Assembly (NCBI GenBank): GCA_964449075.1
Contig: CAYVBJ010000083.1
Location: 1 to 10,128, forward strand
Reading direction: 5' to 3'
DNA from: CAYVBJ01 sp964449075
Lineage (GTDB): Bacteria > Bacteroidota > Rhodothermia > Balneolales > Balneolaceae
DNA: 10,128 bases
A model generated the notes under the pieces. It saw nothing but the letters and a program-made list of their open reading frames with translations, did no database searches and was not told the origin of the DNA. Made by a program: the position numbers and the translations under genes. Below, one piece after another: positions 7,319 to 10,128 of the stretch. Every line of letters starts with the position of its first letter. The first letter of the stretch is position 1.

Positions 7319-7351
7319 TGAATCAATAATTAATTGAAAATGGAGGTTTGA

Positions 7352-7519
7352 ATGCCTAAATGTGAAATCTACAAAGATGTAAAAGGTGAGTGGAGATGGA
7401 GAAGGGTTACCAAAGACGGTGAGATCAAAGCATATTCTAAAACTGGATTTGAAGAGAAGGAAAAATGTGAGGAAGACGGAAAAGAGAATGGAGGTTGTTC
7501 GAGCTATAAACGCGTCTGA
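7352..7519 (+). CDS. Small DUF1508 / YegP-like protein (single domain)
   Basis: This 55-codon gene starts at the ATG at 7352 and ends with TGA at 7517-7519. A strong GGAGG (7342-7346) lies five bases before the start, the best ribosome binding site in the window. The product begins MPKCEIYKDVKGEWRWR and continues KDGEIKAYSKTGFEEKEKCE, matching the DUF1508 (YegP-like) repeat pattern of F/CEIYKD-x-x-GEWRWR, then a short loop, a strand with I-x-x-S and a helix containing a cysteine. Proteins of this family usually have one or two such units, and this has one. The function of the family is not established. It lies between the thrC remnant and the convergent aat gene, 28 bp from the aat stop codon. 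Its last residues (GGCSSYKRV) look a little short of the usual helix, so the C-terminus may have eroded. Confidence 0.85.
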   Translation: MPKCEIYKDVKGEWRWRRVTKDGEIKAYSKTGFEEKEKCEEDGKENGGCSSYKRV

Positions 7520-7547
7520 TTCGGTTGTGAAAAAAGCAGTTATGATT

Positions 7548-8216
7548 TTAGTCGGTCTTTATAACACTGCTGTCGAATAGAGTTTCCTTTTGCAAAGCTT
7601 TTTCCAATAATTCCAGATACAGGATGTTCGGAATTTCTTTGCACCCGAATTGTGCAAGATGATCTGTGTAATATTGTGTGTCCCACAATTCATATCCGTT
7701 AAGATCGAGTACACGGTGACAGTGGTGTAAGGCGATCTTATCTGCTTCCGGTTCTCTGTTGAACATGGATTCTCCGAAAAATGCAGAGCCAACTGAAACC
7801 CCGTACAATCCGCCCGTCAGGTTGCCGTCCTGATCAAATATCTCCACTGAATGTGCATATCCCAGTTTATTTAAATAATCATAGGAACGGATAATCAAAT
7901 CCGATATCCATGTAGTTTTACGATTTGCGCATTCAGTGATTACCGCACGAAAGCAGCTGTTTACCTTCCAGCTGTAGCGTCCTTGCCGAATCAGCCGCCG
8001 GACGTTTTTAGAGACTTTAAAGTCATTAATGGGAATAATGCCCCTTCTGCGTGCACCATACCACTCATAGCTTTCATCATGGCGAGATGCACTCATCGGA
8101 AAAATTCCGTTTTGATACCCTTTTATAAGGGCATCAGGAGGTATGATCTTATGTGAATCGGTTTTCAATACAGTTCTTGATTTGGAATATTTTATTGCTT
8201 TATCTACATAGAACAT
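7548..8216 (-). CDS. aat: Leucyl/phenylalanyl-tRNA-protein transferase
   Basis: This enzyme moves Leu or Phe from aminoacyl-tRNA to the N-terminus of proteins starting with Lys or Arg, marking them for ClpS/ClpAP in the N-degron pathway. It acts in the cytoplasm. With the ATG at 8216 the product is 222 residues, a normal compact length. Family motifs are present: NGIFPM (36-41), TTWIS (101-105), GYAHSVEIFD (119-128), GGLYGVSVG (135-143), FFGESMFNR (146-154) and DTQYYTDHLAQFG (179-191, Gln181 in the conserved DxQ position). A longer reading from a TTG at 8240 is possible, but that codon sits inside a terminator hairpin and adds residues unlike the family, so I prefer 8216. The few bases before the ATG are the T-run of that terminator, and no ribosome binding site is visible. 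The gene converges on the DUF1508 gene. Confidence 0.93.
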   Translation of the reverse strand: MFYVDKAIKYSKSRTVLKTDSHKIIPPDALIKGYQNGIFPMSASRHDESYEWYGARRRGIIPINDFKVSKNVRRLIRQGRYSWKVNSCFRAVITECANRKTTWISDLIIRSYDYLNKLGYAHSVEIFDQDGNLTGGLYGVSVGSAFFGESMFNREPEADKIALHHCHRVLDLNGYELWDTQYYTDHLAQFGCKEIPNILYLELLEKALQKETLFDSSVIKTD

Positions 8217-8247
8217 AAAAAAAGGCCGACTGCAGAGCAATCAGGCC
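8217..8247 (-). terminator. Intrinsic terminator of the fasciclin-type gene, abutting the aat start codon
   Basis: On the minus strand GGCC, a bulged T, GATTGC, a 3-base loop, GCAGTC and GGCC form a 10-bp stem with one G-U pair. It is followed by seven T. This is a classic Rho-independent terminator. It begins 22 bases after the stop codon of the fasciclin-domain fragment (8270-8272), so it most likely ended that gene. Its T-run runs straight into the aat ATG at 8216. Confidence 0.8.
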
Positions 8248-8269
8248 CTTCTATTTATCGATATACAAT

Positions 8270-8500
8270 TTACTCAGCCATTATCACATCTTTTGTTGAG
8301 TGGACAAGACCATTGGTGGCCGGAATGTCACCATTTTCAATTTCTACATTAATTGCAGGTTCCACCTCTTCAGCAGATACTTCACCCTGGAAAAGATGAT
8401 TGATTACGACTGTCTGTACTTGTTCGGGGTTATTTCTTATTTGTTCGAAGTCATCTCCCAGTTTACGGAAAGGATCATCTGTTGGTGCAACTACAGTATA
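8270..8500 (-). pseudogene. Fasciclin (FAS1) domain protein, 5'-truncated fragment
   Basis: The minus strand encodes 76 residues ending at a TAA (8270-8272) that match the later part of a FAS1 domain. YTVVAPTDDPFRKL corresponds to the conserved H1 motif (FTVFAPT-x-x-AF). NPEQVQTVVINHLFQGEVS matches the central helix and strand. GDIPATNGLVHSTKDVIM matches the H2 region (NG-x-[IV]-H-x-x-x-x-[VL][LI]). The spacing between the last two blocks is shorter than usual, which hints at a small internal loss. No start codon or signal peptide precedes it: the frame continues for only 12 unrelated codons to a TGA at 8537-8539, inside repeat DNA. FAS1 proteins are usually secreted or surface adhesion proteins with an N-terminal signal, which is missing here. 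I conclude that repeat insertion or deletion removed the 5' half. Confidence 0.75.
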
Positions 8501-8503
8501 ATG

Positions 8504-8518
8504 AATGTGGCTAAAGCC
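8504..8518 (+). repeat. Left arm of outer imperfect inverted repeat
   Basis: AATGTGGCTAAAGCC is the reverse complement, at 14 of 15 positions, of 8846-8860. It contains a small palindrome of its own (GGCT-AA-AGCC). It sits immediately beside the point where fasciclin homology stops and outside the 207-bp element at 8542-8748. Confidence 0.55.
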
Positions 8519-8541
8519 CTTTTGAAGGTGAAGTTTTCATT

Positions 8542-8748
8542 GAGGGTGTCCAAAAAGTGTAGTTGACCGCAGCTCAACTTAAATTATTTAGTTTATTTTT
8601 AAATAGATGTAGTACTAATTCTTCGTGTAGCCTGGTGTCTTCGCGTCCTCGTGGCAAATACCGTCAGTTTTATTGCCACGAAGATTCACGAAGTAAACTT
8701 TAATTATTAAGGTACTCATAAAACAATTACATCTTTTTGGACAGCCTC
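8542..8748. mobile_element. MITE-like element (207 bp) with about 24-bp terminal inverted repeats
   Basis: The left end reads GAGGGTGTCCAAAAAG then TGTAGTTG (8542-8565). The right end, read on the other strand, is GAGGCTGTCCAAAAAG then ATGTAATTG (8748 down to 8724). They agree at 22 of 24 aligned positions plus one inserted base. Ends of the form GAGGCTGTCCAAAAAG resemble those of several bacterial DDE transposon families, but I cannot name one from this alone. The interior holds no transposase, only AT-rich DNA and a hairpin, so the element would move only with a transposase supplied elsewhere. A target-site duplication is not evident from the flanks. Confidence 0.7.
8621..8693. repeat. Internal hairpin of the MITE-like element
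   Basis: TCGTGGCAA (8649-8657) pairs perfectly with TTGCCACGA (8673-8681) around a 15-base loop. Outside it CTTCGTG (8621-8627) pairs with CACGAAG (8687-8693) across an unequal internal loop. The two-tier stem is the main secondary-structure feature of the element. Confidence 0.6.
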
Positions 8749-8966
8749 TAATGGATTAAATCTGATGCAAATGGATATATTTGGAATACAAAATCTATCA
8801 TTCGTTCCGCTCATGGATCTGTAGTTAGGGCTAAGCGAATAAAGTGGCTTTAGTCACATTACAGAGCAGCTAAAATTTTGATTTTGTGAGTACAATTTTT
8901 TCTTTAAAAAATTTAAAAAATAGTCGAAATCAGGAAAAACAGGTGAATTACAGCAAATAAATAAAA
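8749..8966. other. Gene-free repeat-derived and AT-rich spacer
   Basis: No credible gene is present. The first part carries the right arm of the outer inverted repeat. From about 8870 the DNA becomes A/T-only in long tracts just beyond the methyltransferase stop codon. Some transcription end must occur here for the uvrB transcript, but I see no GC-rich hairpin. Fasciclin N-terminal coding sequence was looked for on the minus strand and not found. Confidence 0.5.
8846..8860 (-). repeat. Right arm of outer imperfect inverted repeat
   Basis: GGCTTTAGTCACATT is the near-complement of 8504-8518 (14 of 15). Extended to 8844 it is also a self-palindrome: GTGGCT-TT-AGTCAC with one G-T pair. Short GGCTTTAG(C/T)CAC palindromes like this recall REP-type elements. 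Confidence 0.55.
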
Positions 8967-9530
8967 TCATACGCCATTCTTTTCAACATCATAGATGAGG
9001 TAGGGTGGAATATTTAACATCTCTCTTTCTGTTTTCACGTTACCAAATACTTCCATAAGTGGTTTTTTGAGATGGCCGGATGTCTGGTAGGCAAGAAATT
9101 TTCCGCTTGGTTTCAGGATCTCTTTGGTCGCCTGTAAAACCTTCCGTTTGCGATCAGGTTTTAGAAAAGAGAAAGGAATTCCCGATAATACATAATCAAT
9201 TTTACCGATCAATTCTTCCCGGAGGATCTCTTTTACATCTCCGGCAAGCACATTGTGAATTTCCACCCTCGGATCATCTAAAGTGAGCTGCAATTGTTTG
9301 ACAAAATTCTGGTTTGCTTCAATTAGTATCATTCTCGAACCTGATGTCATTTTATTAAGAATGTACCTGGAGAACACACCATTGCCGGGACCGTATTCCA
9401 CTAAATTGATATCATCGGTAAAATCAATATGCTGGCAGACTTTTTTGACACATCGTAAAGATGTCGGTGTAATAGAAGCGACGTCGCGGTCTTTGATAAA
9501 ATTCTTTATGTATGTAAGTGTGGTATTCAT
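8967..9530 (-). CDS. PmtA-like SAM-dependent methyltransferase (phospholipid N-methyltransferase family)
   Basis: This 187-residue soluble class I methyltransferase resembles the COG3963/PmtA group, which methylates phosphatidylethanolamine stepwise toward phosphatidylcholine, and is related in fold to rRNA adenine dimethylases. It shows an N-terminal helix typical of PmtA (YIKNFIKDRDVASITPTS, 7-24), SAM motif I VEYGPGNGVFS (44-54), the acidic end of strand two (LIEANQNF, Glu71), a motif IV-like VLSGIPFSFL (114-123) where PmtA has SG-[LI]-P, and LKPSGKFLAYQ (139-149) for the next strand. The C-terminal ending NIPPYLIYDVEKNGV also matches the NLPPA-x-V pattern of the family. The ATG is at 9530, 10 bp after the uvrB stop codon, so it is probably transcribed with uvrB. 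Phospholipid methylation is an inference from family resemblance, and another small-molecule or RNA target is possible. Confidence 0.82.
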   Translation of the reverse strand: MNTTLTYIKNFIKDRDVASITPTSLRCVKKVCQHIDFTDDINLVEYGPGNGVFSRYILNKMTSGSRMILIEANQNFVKQLQLTLDDPRVEIHNVLAGDVKEILREELIGKIDYVLSGIPFSFLKPDRKRKVLQATKEILKPSGKFLAYQTSGHLKKPLMEVFGNVKTEREMLNIPPYLIYDVEKNGV

Positions 9531-9540
9531 TTTACAGGTT

Positions 9541-10128
9541 TCATAATTCTTCTTCCAGTTGTGCTATTTGGTCACGAATTCTTGCCGCTTCTTCAAACTC
9601 CATGTTTTTTGCAGCTTGCAACATCGTGTCGCGTAGATAATCGATAAATTTATCCTTGCTTTCAAATGTTATTTCTTTCATGGCCGGATTGGCTTTGTAT
9701 TTTACTCCATCTTCAGCCACTTTAACTACTTCAAGATAATCATCTTCTTTCTGTTTTGTATCAAAATTAAAATTCTGTGTTGAAATGAGTGAAGGATCAA
9801 CAAGAGGTTTCAGCTCTTTTTCTATTGTTTTTGGGGTTATTCCGTGTTTTTTGTTGTACTCCTTTTGAAGCTTTCTTCGCCGGTTTGTCTCATCAATTAC
9901 TTTTTGCATGCTGTTGGTTATTTTATCCGCATACAAAATTGCTTTTCCGCCAACGTTTCTTGCAGCCCTGCCGACAATTTGAAACAGGGATGTTTCTGAG
10001 CGCAAAAAACCTTCCTTGTCTGCATCCAGAATGGCCACAAGACTCAGTTCAGGTATATCGATACCTTCACGCAGCAGGTTGATTCCAACCAGTACATTAA
10101 AATCACCGCGCCTGAATTTATAGAGAAC
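9541..10128 (-). CDS. uvrB: Excinuclease ABC subunit B, C-terminal part (5' end outside window)
   Basis: UvrB is the damage-verifying helicase-like subunit of nucleotide excision repair. It is loaded by UvrA and then recruits UvrC. The 195 visible residues begin in frame at base 10128 and cover helicase motif V (VLVGINLLREGIDIPE, about 12-27), the conserved AILDADKEGFLRSE (32-45), motif VI (QIVGRAARN, 50-58), the linker with ITNSMQKVIDETNRRR and HGITPKTI, and the C-terminal UVR coiled-coil domain (NMEFEEAARIRDQIAQLEEE, last 22 residues) that contacts UvrC. The gene stops with TGA at 9541-9543. Everything seen is intact and typical. The ATPase Walker motifs and the beta-hairpin must lie beyond the right edge. 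A methyltransferase gene starts 10 bp downstream on the same strand. Confidence 0.97.
   Translation of the reverse strand, partial: VLYKFRRGDFNVLVGINLLREGIDIPELSLVAILDADKEGFLRSETSLFQIVGRAARNVGGKAILYADKITNSMQKVIDETNRRRKLQKEYNKKHGITPKTIEKELKPLVDPSLISTQNFNFDTKQKEDDYLEVVKVAEDGVKYKANPAMKEITFESKDKFIDYLRDTMLQAAKNMEFEEAARIRDQIAQLEEEL

Noticed and set aside
7386..7580. 64-codon plus-strand ORF overlapping the DUF1508 gene
   Set aside because: It is a different frame of the real DUF1508 gene and runs into the aat coding region.
8300..8566. 88-codon plus-strand ORF opposite the fasciclin fragment
   Set aside because: The opposite strand carries a clear FAS1 pattern, and this ORF also runs into the repeat end.
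8752..8847. Short plus-strand frame encoding NGYIWNTKSIIRSAHGS
   Set aside because: It looks protein-like at a glance but has no start codon, is only about 32 codons long and overlaps the repeat arm. No family is recognised.
8890..8930. A/T tracts downstream of the methyltransferase as an intrinsic terminator
   Set aside because: The possible stems contain almost no G-C pairs, so no stable hairpin can be supported.
1..10128. CRISPR array, toxin-antitoxin pair, prophage or defence system
   Set aside because: No regularly spaced direct repeats, no integrase or phage genes and no recognisable defence domains were found on either strand.

Overview
The window looks like chromosomal DNA from a member of the Bacteroidota/Balneolota group, possibly a Balneolaceae-type organism. 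The reasons are a moderately AT-rich composition, weak or absent Shine-Dalgarno sequences before most genes, and an N-acyltransferase/PlsC gene pair of the kind that makes glycine or ornithine lipids in that group. This placement is inferred from gene content and style, not from a marker gene.

Left part (1-2478): the 3' end of an alpha/beta-hydrolase gene on the + strand runs convergently into a two-gene minus-strand unit. That unit encodes an OlsB/GlsB-like N-acyltransferase (first) and a PlsC-like O-acyltransferase (second). Together they would be expected to build an N-acyl, O-acyl aminolipid. A 323-bp AT-rich divergent intergenic region carrying two adjacent 10-bp palindromes follows.

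Middle part (2479-6765): three + strand genes encode a 12-TM-type MFS exporter, a soluble PAS/HisKA_2 histidine kinase and a flavin disulfide oxidoreductase of the mercuric-reductase-like group. The kinase and oxidoreductase are 41 bp apart and may be co-transcribed. A small lipoprotein of unknown role lies convergent to the oxidoreductase.

Right-middle part (6766-8966) is a decay and accessory zone. It holds a threonine synthase pseudogene with three visible lesions, and a 55-codon DUF1508/YegP-like gene with a strong ribosome binding site. The minus-strand aat gene (leucyl/phenylalanyl-tRNA-protein transferase) follows, with an intrinsic terminator directly against its start codon. That terminator most likely belonged to the fasciclin-domain gene fragment just upstream of aat. 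The fragment has lost its 5' half to nested inverted repeats, including a 207-bp transposase-less element with about 24-bp terminal inverted repeats.

Right end (8967-10128): a PmtA-like SAM-dependent methyltransferase sits 10 bp downstream of uvrB on the minus strand. The 5' part of uvrB lies beyond the right edge.

I see no CRISPR array, tRNA, rRNA, integrase or defence island. Most genes are ordinary housekeeping or envelope genes. The unusual material is the pseudogene and repeat cluster at 6950-8870 and the aminolipid gene pair.
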